Shown in pieces: positions 12,461 through 24,257 of a stretch of 64,000 nucleotides of DNA. Every line of letters starts with the position of its first letter. The first letter of the stretch is position 1. A program made the translations under genes and the position numbers. Source of the DNA: Cordia subcordata (Eukaryota; Streptophyta; Magnoliopsida; Boraginales; Cordiaceae); contig JAPTOF010000016.1 of assembly GCA_028554755.1 (NCBI GenBank), forward strand, positions 6,423,001 through 6,487,000, given 5' to 3'. The notes beneath the pieces were generated by a model. The model was not told the DNA's origin. It saw nothing but the letters and a program-made list of their open reading frames with translations, and made no database searches.

Positions 12461-13788
12461 ATGGATCATGATGATATTTCACTGTTTTCCATTGATCAGA
12501 TTGAAGAACTTTTAGAGCTTTCTTGTTCCTCAGCTCCTATCCAGCAACTTGGCATGCCACAGAATGATCAGTTTGTAGCGACTCATGCTCAATTACTGAA
12601 CTCCATTCACACTGAGCCCAACGCACTAGCAGAACTAATGGAGGAAGACGTTGCACAGTTTGTAATTCCTCCTCCTCTGCAAAGTACTGGCCCTAGTGAG
12701 CCAGTAGTAATAGACAGCGTAAAGCCGCACTCGTCCTCTGTTGCAGTTGATAATGCTGGTGATAATTCAAGAAACTATCAGAAGAAGATTACACATAGAG
12801 AAGTAGAGAAACAGAGAAGGCAAGAAATGTCCAGCCTTCACCAATCTCTGCGATCACTGCTCCCCGTTCAGCGTCTCAAGGTATTTATTTATTGTATTAG
12901 TACACCTTTTCACGTGTAGGCAATTGGTGTACTTATTGATTTTATTAACACACTCGCTATTAAAACACATGCCCCTCACGTGCAGGTAGTTTTAATGTTT
13001 TTTAAATAGAGACGGTAGATTTTGAATATAATACCTTATTATATTAACACATTCCCTCACCTGCAAACGGTGAGTATTGAACCTGAAACTTTCGGTGTCT
13101 TGCTTCTAATACCATAATAGAGTAATCATCTCATCTTGTAAAGTTTAAACTTACAAAAAAGATTTTGATATATTTATTTATTATATTAACACTACACTAT
13201 CATCAAATGTATATAACCAACCTCAATTATAGGGAAAACGGTCGATGGCCGATCATATACATGCGACAGTAGGCTATGTGAGACAGTTGCAGGAGAGTGT
13301 TGAGAAGCTCAATGAAACAAGAGATCAATTAAAACAGTTGCTGATCAATCCCAGCTTTTCTTCTTCTGCCACGGGACATCTTCCAAGCTGCAGCAACCAG
13401 ACGAGCGTAACAGTTCAAATCTCTTTGGCAGGCCTGGAGGTGATTGTGAACACAGACTTAATAGAAGGGGTAAAACTTTCCAGGCTGCTAAATATTCTAA
13501 TTCAAGAAGGGTTGTCAATAACTAGCTGCTTTTCCAGAAAGGTAGATGGAAGACTACTTTATAAAATCGAGACTGAGGTACGTAACGCCGGGAATATCTG
13601 AAATATTTACCCCTGATTCATGTATTGAATGACGTTTTACGTCACCAGCAATTAGTTTTAGAGTAGAATCACACGATTGTTATTAATCGATCTCGTGACC
13701 AACTTTTAATGATCAGGTGAATGACGGGAGTAGAATTGATTCGATTGAGCTACAACAAAGATTGACAGCCTATTGCAATGGAAATTGA
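12461..13788 (+). CDS. bHLH transcription factor, subgroup Ib(1)-like (bHLH118/120/126 type)
   Basis: Nuclear DNA-binding regulator. Three exons, 12461-12880, 13233-13577 and 13717-13788, all with GT-AG introns in phase 0, give 278 residues. The basic region HREVEKQRR (about residues 112-120) has the His-Glu-Arg set (H112, E116, R120) that reads E-box/G-box DNA. Helix 1 SSLHQSLRSLLP, loop QRLKGKRSMAD across intron 1 and helix 2 HIHATVGYVRQLQESVEKL follow. The C-terminal part (SVTVQISLAGLEVIVNTDL...) is the ACT-like segment usual in this subgroup. The splice junction inside the loop at LK|GK matches the family. Start choice: first ATG after a TATA box, with an acidic N-terminus. Relatives include stress- and iron-related factors, but the specific role is not deducible. 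All three exons look intact. Confidence 0.9.
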
Positions 13789-13889
13789 CAGACAAGCAAG
13801 CAATGATCCTGGGTCTTTTATATTCTTTTTCCTTTTTTTTCTGTTCATATATTTAATTTGCCACTTAAATCATTATATTCTTTTTTTAA

Positions 13890-14085
13890 AAGGATTAACC
13901 AAAGGAGAACCCCTTTCCCACCTGGCCAGAGGCCCCTTAACCAGGCGGGAGGTAAATCAAGGGATGTGCGTGAGTGGCAGCCTGACCAGGGAGAGGACCA
14001 ACGGGCGTGGAAATCCAGCAACAGCCCCGCAATATTTCGGTAATCTGCCGCCACATGACTCGATCCGCGTTGTCGAGTGTCTAAA
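13890..14085. other. GC-rich block of unknown origin
   Basis: About 195 bp downstream of the bHLH stop is much richer in G and C than its surroundings and contains no recognisable coding or tRNA-like signals. It looks like an inserted fragment or a retained 3'-UTR piece. I do not recognise the family. Confidence 0.3.
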
Positions 14086-14448
14086 TCATTATATTCTTGC
14101 TCGAGTGAGAATCAGCTTCCAGCTGGCATGTGACATATATGTATGTATGTTATAGTTGTAGCCCTTCAGCCATAAGTCTTGCCGAGTTTTCTTTTTTTTT
14201 TTTGAATTTTTGTACACTTCTTTGTTCAATATATGTATTCTTGGAAATATATCAGAAGCCACTACACTAGAAAAGTAACTTCTAAATTGGAAAATTGGTC
14301 ACTAAATCCAAGTACAAGAACATACAAATAAAACAGAAAATTATTATGAATGGAACGGTAAGCATGATAGTACATACCATTTCTTTATCAAGATTGAGTT
14401 ACCAATATATATCTTATGCGTTCATGCACTTCCGTAACAAAGTACTAT
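14086..14448. other. Intergenic DNA before the large duplication
   Basis: AT-rich, with a poly-T run near 14190-14202. No gene seen. Confidence 0.4.
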
Positions 14449-15265
14449 GTTTGATAATTATACACTACTCTCTGCGTTTCACATTTTGATAATTGATATA
14501 ATGTCTTAGTTTGACCTAACATACTAATTAATTAAAATGAAGTAATTAAACGACTGATTCAACTTGCAAATTCTCTACTTCCATCAAATATGCCCAGTTC
14601 ATTATTTAACAAGTTCAATTTTATTAAGCAAAAACTTTTAATTACTATGTTTTGACGTGAAAAACTTATTGAGTTCTCGCATTGAACCTTTTCTTTTGTT
14701 GTTCTTTCGTCATTCGGTAACTAAAAAATTTTTCCTAAACCACTTGTGAGTTAGAAGAAGAAGAAAATAAAATATAAACGTGGGATATTTCAATGGTGAT
14801 TATAGGTTTACTTTAGTATGCAAATTGTAAAGGTACATATCAGGTGTCTAAAACAATATTAAACCGTTTATTTTGTATACGCTGCTAACTTGGATAAGAA
14901 CTTGAGATTCTTTTTGGAAAGGCAATTAGATAACGAATAAAATAGATATATAAAAATGAAAGGCAACGCCCTTTCTCCCAAAGTTATGGGGTTATTTCAT
15001 CAAATCCCTTATAGAAAGTTGTAGCACTTGCTCCCTAAATATTTTCTATGTACATGTATCTTCGGTTTTGAGTATTTATTGTAATGTCTAGTCCGGATAG
15101 GAGACAATTATACGATAATAGATTAAAAATAGTATTAATGAATTTAAACAATAATTGAATTAAGTATGCTAAGTTAGTGATTGATTAAAACTAATTATTT
15201 TTTTAAACATATAATACTAGTTTTATTTGTGAATACAAGGTTCGAATTTTATAACTATGTCACAG

Positions 15266-15409
15266 GACATCCCAATGGTTGCAAGGTGGCTATTTCCTAA
15301 AGAAGGACCACCGGCTGCTTTACTTGCAGATAAGCTTGGAATAAATTTAATAATAGATAACGCCAAAGTAAACAATTCATTACTTGAAACGTGCAAAGCT
15401 GAATATTGA
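15266..15409 (+). pseudogene. Orphan exon-like segment, copy A
   Basis: Directly after a CAG acceptor-like site (15263-15265), a frame of 47 codons runs to TGA at 15407-15409, beginning DIPMVARWLFPKEG and ending LLETCKAEY. The composition looks like real protein rather than AT-rich noise, and it is conserved in copy B. No upstream exon was found, so this is probably the last exon of a lost or captured gene. I do not recognise the protein. Confidence 0.4.
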
Positions 15410-16508
15410 AGTATTTAATAGCCTTATGTACATTTTCAACACGCATTTAAGTTCGAAAAGACATAAAAGTATTTTTGTGTGTTATAGTTGAAGAAACAAA
15501 CGTGCATCTAGAGTTAGAAAACACATAGGACCAATATTCCACCCACAATTTCTTTTACCAATATTCCACCAACAATTTCTTTTCTTTTTCTTTTTTCTTT
15601 TTGAGTCAAATGCATTTTATTTATATATATGCTTTGTGAAAATCATATAAAATTTTATTTGATATCAAAATTTATTGATAGGATTAATTACACCTAATAA
15701 TTTTAACTTTTACATGGAGTGACAATTATTAACCTTTATATTTGGTTTTAGTAATTTATTCACCCTTGATTAAGGTCAAATCCATAAGAGCTATATTTCT
15801 GTTGATAAAAAAAATATATATAGCAAATTTAAATTTCCTTTTTCGAATTTTGTTTTTAAAAATTGCAAACCTTTGAAAGTATCCTTGCAAAGAATTACAA
15901 TTCTCTGCCTTTAATTAATTTGACTCCAACACAGTCCAGAATGTTATTTTACATCCATTGAATACAAAAGGTCTCATATATTCTTGTACGAATATGACAA
16001 TATACATATATGTATAATTAGTTGAGTAATAATGTAAACTGAATCCCTCTCCGCTTAACTGAAAGGACCCCCCACCCAACTTGTAAGTTGAACCCACCCT
16101 CATATTATTATGAACCCAAGCTCACCCAACCCTCACTCATTGTGCTTGTATATAAACGTATAGGTATATGAATGAATGCAAGTATCCATGTGTATATCTG
16201 CTTTGGTGGGTGTATGCAAAAGTGCTTTTGGTCTGAATCACTATGTGTGAGTAATAATGAAAAAATGAATTTGCGTTGGTGATGATGATGACGATGATAC
16301 CAACAGTAAAGGAAAAAAAAAAAGATAAAGGTGTATGTTAATCAAAGTTACATGTATGTTTTGTGTTTGGATTCAAAAAAAAAAAAAAAAGGAAACAAGA
16401 GGTGCGGGATTATGGCTTGGATGACAAGGGTACTTTAGGCCAAAAAATATGCAATACTAACTTGTTTATTAATTTTTTTAATACTAATTTGATAAAAGGT
16501 TAATAATT

Positions 16509-17025
16509 GGGATGGCAATGATACCCCGCTCCGCTCTATAAGAGTACCATAGGAGTAGGGGCAGAGTTTTTGTTAAAAAATCCCTGCTAGGGGCGTAGCA
16601 AGGTTTTGTTCCCCTACCTCGATATAAGGGCGGGGCAGGATAGAGGTTTGTCCACCCGCCTTCACCCCAGCCTTCTATATATGTATATTTGTTATTTCTA
16701 ATATGTTCTTATATAATTTTAATTATATCATTTTATATATTTTTTAATATAAATTTTATATCATTAAAATCTTTTTTGGTCATTATAAAATTTAATTTAG
16801 TTTTAATTCATTCTTATATATTAATATTTTTTAAAAAAATTTAATGTTATTGACCTTATTGATTAGAAATCCTACGGAGTTTTCTTCATCTGAATGGGGC
16901 AAGGACAGTAGTATAAGAGCTTACTCTGGTATAGGCATATGATAGAGGTAAGGGCGGGAGTTTTATTAACAGGTTCGGAGTAGGGATAATCCCACCCCAT
17001 CCCTATCCCGTTCCATTATCATCTC
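16509..17025. mobile_element. MITE-like element in copy A
   Basis: Left end GGGATGGCAATG and right end, read on the minus strand, AGAGATGATAATGG form imperfect terminal repeats. Next to each end lie GC-rich stretches with repeated GGGGTAGGG/CCCCGCTCC-like words. Plant genomes contain many such C/G-rich elements of about 500 bp. The copy B counterpart is at 20372-20914, where the right terminus (CATTGCCATCCC) is better kept. Confidence 0.5.
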
Positions 17026-17083
17026 TAGTTATAAGGATTAACAAGTGTCACTCCATGTAAAATTTATGATTATTAAATAGAAT

Positions 17084-17995
17084 TAACTTTTTATTGATAT
17101 CTTTTTATGGTTTAAAAAACGTTACATATTGATCCCTGTTATTACTAAATTCTATTACAAGTAATGAAAAGTTGTAAAATTGGTATAAATTTCCCCTACT
17201 GGTTTTAATAATGATGCAAATTCCCCCTGGTTTGAAATAAGGTGTAAACATGCCAACTAACATCAATTGTTGAGTAAAAATAAAAATTATATCTCATAAA
17301 TTATTTTCAATTTTAGTATTAATATTTCCTTTAGATTTAAAGTATTATTTTAGAATTTAGTTTTTCAGTTTAAATTCAATTTTAGAATTAAATTTTAATT
17401 TTATGTTCTAAGTTCATGGTTTAGCTTTTAACTATTTTAATATATTTCAGTTATTTTTTATATTATGTGTTTTTATCTATTAATTAAATTTAGTATCTAG
17501 AGTTGTAATAGATCCTACCATGAATTTTTAATTATCTTGTGTTAACTTGATATCAATTAATTTGTTCATTTGAATGATTATTTTATTCTGTGCTTTCTGC
17601 TTTTAATGGAATTGACCACTCAATTATTTGTTATTAATTCTTAACCAAATCAGAAGAGGAGCTTCAAAATTAGTACCGAAATAAAACAACAAAATAGGAA
17701 TACTCATAGAATTTAGGAGATATTATTTTTATTTTCACCCCAGTTGGTGTATTTGTATGTTATTTTAAACTAGCAGGGGATTTGTATCATTTTAAAATGA
17801 GAGGGGTAGAAATTGTATCAATTTAAAAACTATGCCCATTAACTCTAACGGAATTACTAACTATAACGGTCAATATGCAACATTTTCTAAAGCATAGGTG
17901 GATATCAGTAAGTTTTGAAACCAAAGAGGGTTTTATGCAACTTTAAACAAACACATGGGTGCAAAACGCATTTTACTTGTTTTTTTCTTCTTTTT
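17084..17995. mobile_element. Long inverted-repeat (MULE-type) non-autonomous element in copy A
   Basis: The left segment 17084-17250 and right segment 17740-17960 are imperfect inverted repeats; for example GGTTTGAAATAAGGTGTAAA on the left pairs with the right-arm words around 17745-17770. The same arm vocabulary recurs at 48543-49214. Long degenerate arms without coding capacity fit Mutator-like MITEs. In copy B the same element (about 20985-23280) is split by a solo LTR. Confidence 0.45.
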
Positions 17996-18124
17996 TTTTA
18001 ATACATAGTGTCTTGTGCCTAGTACTTTGTCATAATTGTATGTCCATGTTACTCTTTTATAGTTTCACAATTAGCTAACAACCTCCCTCTGCTTTTCAAA
18101 ACACATACTTAATTCCTCTGTCAT

Positions 18125-18381
18125 GTTTTCCATAAAAGTAATGGCACGAATTGTCAAAGCAACACAAATGTGACAAAAATACATTTTCTCTTATAGAAAA
18201 ACAAAGAAATAAATAGTACCGACTCCCTTGTGTTTTGCCATAAGTGCATGTGATCTCCTACACTTTGTCATAAACCATGCTACCCCTATTTTTAACATAT
18301 ACTAGATATTCTATTTTTTCATTAATGGTGTTACTAATTAGGGTGAGTGTGCTCTAGTTTTAGAAAACATAAGGGATCTTC
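18125..18381. other. Spacer between the two large repeat copies
   Basis: 257 bp present only once. AT-rich, no gene, no recognised element. Confidence 0.5.
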
Positions 18382-19127
18382 TTTGATATACTACTCTCTG
18401 CGTTTCACATTTGATAATTGATATAATGTCTTAGTTTGACCTAACATACAAATTAATTAAATGAAGTAATTAAACGACTGATTCGACTTGCAAATTCTCT
18501 ACTTCCATCAAATATGCCCCAGTTTTTCATTATTTGACAAGTTCAATTTCATTAAGCAAAAACTTTTAATAACAATGGTTTGACGTGAAAAACTTATTGA
18601 GCTCTCACATTGAACCTTTTCTTTTGCTGTTCTTTCGTCATTCGGTAACTACAATATTTTTCCTAAACCACTTGTGAGCTTGAAGAAGAAAATAAAATAT
18701 ATCAATGATTTTCTACCACAATAAACGTGGGATATTTCAATAGTGATTATAGGTTTACTTTAGTATGTAAATTGTAAAGGTATACATATCAGGTGTCTAA
18801 AACAATATTAAACCATCTATTTTGTATACACTGCTAACTTGAACAAGAACTTGAGATATTTTTAATCTATTCTTTTTGTAGCACTTGTTCCCCTAAATAT
18901 TTTCTATCTACCTACATGTATCGTCGATTTTGAGTATCTATTGTAATATCTCGTCCGGATAGAAGACAATTATACGATAATAGATTAAAAATAGTAGTAA
19001 TGAATTTAAATAATAATTGAATTAAGCATGCTAAGTTAGTAATTGATTAAAACTAACTATTTTTTTAAACATATAATACTAGTTTTATTTGTGAATACAA
19101 GGGTCGAATTTTATAACTATGTCACAG

Positions 19128-19271
19128 GACATCCCAATGGTTGCAAGGTAGCTATTTCCTAAAGAAGGACCACCGGCTGCTTTACTTGCGGATAAGCTTG
19201 GAATAAATCTATTCATAGATAACGCCAAAGTAAATAATTCATTACTTGAAACGTGCAAAACTGAATATTGA
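19128..19271 (+). pseudogene. Orphan exon-like segment, copy B, with a stop
   Basis: Counterpart of 15266-15409, nearly identical at the protein level, but codon 8 (Trp TGG in copy A) is TAG at 19149-19151. The CAG acceptor-like site before it is retained. Confidence 0.45.
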
Positions 19272-20371
19272 ACTATTTAATAACCTTATGTACATTTTCA
19301 ACGTGTATTTACGTGCGAAAAGACATAAATGTATTTTTGTCACTTTTGTGTGCTAAACACGTGCATCCAGAGTTAGATAGCACACCTAGGACCAATAATC
19401 CGCAAACAATTTTTTTTCTCTTTTTTATTTTTTTGAGTCAAATGCATTTTATCTATATATATGCTTTGTGAAAATCATATAAAATTTTATGTGATATCAA
19501 AATTTATTGATAGGATTAATTACACCTAATAATTTTAATTTTTACATGGAGTGACTCTTATTAACCTTTATATTTGGTTTTAGTAATTTATTCACCCTTG
19601 ATTTAGGTCAAATATATAAGAGCTATATTTCTGTTGATAAAAAATATATATACAGTAAATTTAAATTTTCCTTTTTCGAATTCTGTTTTTAAAAATTGCA
19701 AACCTTTCAAAGTATCCTTGAAAAGAATTACAACTCTCTGCCTTTAATTAATTTGACTCCTAACACAGTCCAGAATGCTATTTTACATCCATTGAATACA
19801 AAAGGTCCCATATATGCTTGTATGAATATGACAATATACATATATAATTGGTTGAGTAATTATATAGGCTGAATCCCTTTCCGCTTAACTGAAAGCACCT
19901 CCGATCCAACTCGTAGGTTGAACCCACCCTCGCATCCTCACCCCTTACACTAGCTAAGCCCACCCTCATATTATTATGAACCCAAGCTAACCCAACCCTT
20001 TCTCACTGTGCTTGTGCATAAACGTATAGTTATATGAATGAATGTAATTATCCATGTGTATATCTGCTTTGGTGGGTGTATGCAAAAGTGTCTTTGGTCT
20101 GAATCTCTGTGTGTGAGTAATAATGAAAAAATGAATTTGTGTTTGTGATGATAATGACGACGATGCCAACAATAAAGAAAAAAACAAAGATAAAGGTTTA
20201 TGTTAATCAAAGTTACATGTATGTTTTGTGTTTGGATTTAAAAAAAAAAAAAAGGAAGAAAGAGGTGTGGGATTGTGGCTTGGATGACAAGGATACTTTA
20301 GTCCAAAAAATATGTAATACTAACTTGTTTATTAATTTTTTTAATACTAATTTGACAAAAGGTTAATAATT

Positions 20372-20914
20372 GGGATGTTAATGATACCCCGTTCCGCTCT
20401 GCTCTATAGGAGTACCATAGGAGTAGGGGTAGAGCTTTCATCAAAAAAACCCCTGCTAGGGGCATAGCAAGGTTTTGTTTCCCCTACCTTGATGTAAGAG
20501 TAGGACGGGATAGAGGTTTGTCCATCTGCCTTCGGCTCAGCCTGCTATATGTGTATATTTGTTATTTTTAATATGTTCTTATATAATTTTAATATAAATA
20601 TTATATTATTTTATATATATTTTTATATATTTTAATCTAAATTTTATATCATTAAAATCTTTTTTGGTTAGTTATAAAAGTTAATTTAGTTTTAATTCAT
20701 TCTTATGTATTAGTATTTTTTTTAAAAATTTTATTGTTATTAACCTTGTTAATTAGTACTCCTATGGAGTTTTCTCATCTGACTGGGGAAAAGAAGGTAG
20801 TATAAGAGCTTACCCTGATATAGGTATACGATAGAGGTAGGGGCAGGAGTTTTATTAATAGGTTCGGAGTAGGGATAAGCATACCCTCCCCCTGTCCCAC
20901 TCCATTGCCATCCC
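20372..20914. mobile_element. MITE-like element in copy B
   Basis: Duplicate of 16509-17025. The right end CATTGCCATCCC is the inverted complement of GGGATGGCAATG, giving a 12-bp terminal repeat that is perfect when compared with the copy A left end. Confidence 0.5.
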
Positions 20915-21499
20915 TAGTTATATGGATTAATAAGTGTCACTCCATGTAAAAATTATGATTATTAGATAGAATTAACCTTTTATTGATACCCTTTTATGGT
21001 TTAAAAGACATTACATATTGATCCCTATCATTACTAAATTCTGTTAGAGTTAATGAAAAGCTATAAAATTGGTATAAATTTCCCCTCCTGGTTTTTAATA
21101 ATGATGCAAGATTTTTCCTCTAGTTTGAAATAAGGTGTAAATATGCCAACTGACATCAATTGTATAGTAAAAATAAAAATTATATCTCGTAGATTATTTT
21201 CAATTTTGGTATTAATATTTCCTTTAGATTTAAAGTATTATTTTAGAATTTAGTTTTTTCAGTTTAAATTCAATTTTAGAATTAAATTTTAATTTTATGT
21301 TCTAAATTCATGGTTTAGTATTTAACTATGTTAATAGACTTCAGTTATTTTTTTATATTCCGTGTTTTTATTTATTAATTAAATTTAGTATCTAGAGTTG
21401 TAATAGATCCTACCATGAATTTTTAATTATCTTGTGTTAACTTGATATCAATTAATTTGTTCATTTGAATGATTATTTTATTCCATGCTTATTGCTTTT

Positions 21500-22889
21500 T
21501 GACAAGTCCAAAATAAGTCTTTAATTCATAATTAGTTGTTCTTAATTCTCATATTGGATACTCCTTAATTAGTTTTTTGATGTGTTTTTGCATGTTTATG
21601 TTTGGAAAAAGGAGGTAGATGGATTATATATGGATTCATAGGCTTTTTGGACGGGTTTGTAGTTGATTAAATTGATTCTGCTACTTTGGAAAATATTATG
21701 CAATTTCTACGCAGGATTGACTAAGCTTTGACCAAGACTGAAGATATTTTTGTAGCACTTTTGAAAAAGAATTGCATTGAAGGCTTGCAATATTTTGGAA
21801 AGGTAGGAGATTAATTCTAGAAAACTTTTATTATGGATTTTTACCTTTTTATTTTCCTGAGCTTTAAAGAGTTCCCTTATTTGAGGACTCCAATTGGGAA
21901 CTTCTCCTAGATATTTTCCTACATACGATTCATAAAGGAGATCTAGACTTTATTCAGAATATTTCTAACAGACTTTTATTTCTTTAAGGCGCCATTTTCA
22001 TGGAGATGCAGTTCTATTTTTCTTTTCTAGCCGAAAATTAATCAAGATTTCGGTTCATCAATTCCTTGAAATCTAATTGTTTTATTCCTTTTGTGTTATT
22101 TTGATATTTGCATATTTACTATTTCAAGAATTAATATTGTTCTGTGATTGTTCAATTTAGTGCACAATTATTCAATTGCATGACAATAGGTAGCCAATTA
22201 GATTAATTTAATTAATCTAAGAATAGTGGTAACCAGGTTTCCTATGTGATTACGTAATCTAAATGAGCAATTACTGTTAGAGTGTTGACTTTTAAAATCA
22301 GGTCTTTTTAGAGTTTTAGTGCTACCGTTAAATAGACTCTGTGGGCATATCTGGGGGTTAAAACGTCCAATAGGTAAGGTGATAGTAGGGACAAATCGTA
22401 AGGGATTTAAACCGTTATTAACACTGTAAGGAAATATGAGGTTATTAGACCGCGCCAATAACCATAACTGATTTATCAAAATAGTTGAAAATATCTTTGC
22501 ATCTAGGATCGAATTTGTTGACCAAAATTGCGATTATACCTTAGGCTAGACTTAATTTTCATTGATTTCTCGTTTTCTAGTGTTTCTGTGAGCTTAGAAT
22601 TGTGTGCTTTGGTTGATTTTTATTTTCTATTTACGTTTTTATTTTTCTACCCAGTTGCGTGCCCACGCACAGCGGACCAGTGGCTGGACAGTTTTCCTTA
22701 TTTTAATTATTTTTGCATTAAAAAACCCCTGTTTTGCTTGTAACTCACTTGATTAATCTACTTGACATAATTAGCATATTCTCAATCTCTCTAGTCCCTG
22801 TGGACTCGACCCTTTTCTCATCGCATACACAAACTAAAGTCGAAAGGTAAGAGATAAGAATTTATTTTTGGTGGTTTCGACGCCCATCA
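21500..22889. mobile_element. Solo LTR (Ty3/gypsy-like) inserted in copy B
   Basis: Exactly where copy A reads straight through (CTGCTTTTAATGG near 17601), copy B carries 1390 bp beginning TGACAAGTCC and ending GACGCCCATCA. The TG...CA ends are flanked by a 5-bp target duplication CTTTT (21495-21499 and 22890-22894). There is no internal domain, primer-binding site or second LTR, so it is a solo LTR left by recombination. The 3' end words (CTGTGGACTCGACCC, GACGCCCATCA) resemble Athila/Tat-type LTR ends; the lineage call is tentative. Its absence from copy A dates it after the duplication. Confidence 0.8.
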
Positions 22890-23361
22890 CTTTTAATGGA
22901 ATTGACCACTCAATTATTTGTTATTAATTCTTAACCAAATCAGAAGAGGAGCTTCAGAATTAGTACCGAAATAAAACAACAAAATAGGATTACTCATAGA
23001 ATTTAGGAGATATTATTTTTATTTTCACCCCAGTTGATGCATTTGTATGTTATTTTAAACTAGCAGGGGATTTGTATCATTTTAAAATGAGAGGGGTAGA
23101 AATTGTATCAATTTAAAAACTATGCCCATTAACTCTAACGGAATTACTAACTATAACGGTCAATTTGCAACATTTTCTAAGGCAAAGGTGGATATCAGTA
23201 AGTTTTGAAACCATAGAGGGTTTTATGCAACTTTAAACAAACACATGGGTTAAAAATGCATTTTACTTGTTTTTTTCTTCTTTTTTTTTTAATACATAGT
23301 GTCTTATCCCTAGTACTTTGTCATAATTGTATGTCCATGTTACTCTTTTATAGTTTCACAA

Positions 23362-24257
23362 TTAGCTAACAACCTCCCCGTGCTTTTCAAACCACATACT
23401 TAATTCCTCTGTCATTACGAGTAGAAGAAGTTGCCTCAACCCCACCATCTCCCACGATGACGATGATAAGGTTAACTTTTGTTCAAGCAAGTCATTATTC
23501 CTCTTAGTCTCTGCACCAGTAGTGGCCAAAGCCTTTTCTAATATGCTAGAGTATGTCCTCTTCTTTCTCATGGAAGTTGGGTGAGGTTCATTCTTTTGTG
23601 ATGCACTAGGCTGAGAATTACTAGCATTAGAACCAGTTAAAATGATATCATCACCACTAAGATTCACTTTTTCTTTATTAGAAACACTATCACCTTCATC
23701 TTCACTAACTGAAGTTGATTTAGTGGAGGGATAAGCATTAATGCCTGTCGCTTGTGTACCTCCAAAAATGAAGGACAAATCATTGTACTCTAGACACCCT
23801 TTTCTTCTAAACTTTTTGCCAACATATACCTTCCAATGTTTATAGAACACTAGTTAGTTTTTACAATTTATGCATATAATTGATATAAGAAATAAATGAC
23901 AAGAGATGTTACCTTACTCAAGTTATCCCAATTTTCATCTCTTGCAATGACTTCCTCAGTTATTGCATTGTAACCTATTCCACTCTCCTTAATCAAAGCT
24001 TTAAAATTTCTTTGTCTACTCCTTAAATTATTATATTTGTTTTTCAATCGATTGGCAAAGTATTCTTTTCCAAATTTAGCCTTAAGTGCTTCTTTGATTG
24101 TTTTTCACCCTTTCTTTGAAAAAGTAGTAGTGGTTCTATTGTCTTTTTTCACATCCTCAACTATCAAACTAATTAAATACTCTTCAATCGCATCAGTCCA
24201 CGCATCTTTCCCATCAATCTCCACACAATCATTGCCATCATTTTGAGAATCATCCAT
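23362..24257 (-). pseudogene. LIMYB-like Myb/SANT-like domain protein, one in-frame stop
   Basis: Minus strand, two exons: 24257-23918 and 23849-23362, with GTAAGG donor and TAG acceptor; the split codon restores an ATG (Met) and the combined length is 828 bp (275 residues). Residues of about 18-112 match the Myb/SANT-like (Myb_DNA-bind_3) fold: AWTDAIEEYLISLIVEDV, KFGKEYFANRLKNKYNNLR, then GIGYNAITEEVIARDENWD. After it comes the KKFRRKGCLEYNDLSFIFGGTQATG segment typical of L10-interacting MYB proteins, then a polar linker. A TGA at 24105-24107 replaces the Trp expected after KKG, so the product is cut inside the domain. Such proteins relate to the DNA-binding partner of PIF/Harbinger transposases; no transposase is seen nearby. 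The 3' end overlaps the large repeat. Confidence 0.75.

Larger units (their letters stand above)
14449..18124. repeat. Large direct repeat, copy A (about 3.7 kb)
   Basis: The same sequence, with small indels and roughly nine identical bases in ten by eye, recurs at 18382-23415. Shared landmarks in order are: TACTCTCTGCGTTTCACA at the left edge, an exon-like segment (15266-15409), a GGGATGGCAATG-ended element (16509-17025), a second inverted-repeat element (17084-17995), and finally 54 bp matching the 3' end of the LIMYB-like pseudogene at 23362-23415. Copy A has an extra ~100 bp around 14931-15030. The content is non-coding apart from the exon relic. The tail of the minus-strand gene at the right edge shows that a duplication boundary cut through that gene. 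Confidence 0.85.
18382..23415. repeat. Large direct repeat, copy B, interrupted by a solo LTR
   Basis: Collinear with 14449-18124. Without the 1390-bp LTR insertion and its 5-bp duplication the copy is about 3.64 kb. Its right edge is continuous with the rest of the LIMYB-like pseudogene, which suggests that copy B keeps the ancestral right junction and that copy A is the truncated duplicate. Confidence 0.85.

Noticed and set aside
13778..14155. 125-codon frame after the bHLH gene
   Set aside because: It overlaps the true bHLH stop in another frame and crosses AT-rich 3' DNA and the GC-rich block without a domain.
15915..16103. Minus-strand frame, with a cousin at 19778-19969 in the second repeat copy
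   Set aside because: The two versions are not kept in frame and contain only low-complexity text; they reflect the DNA duplication, not a gene.
19268..20366. Several 60-80 codon frames in copy B
   Set aside because: They fall in MITE-like AT-rich DNA, differ from copy A by frameshifts, and show no protein features.
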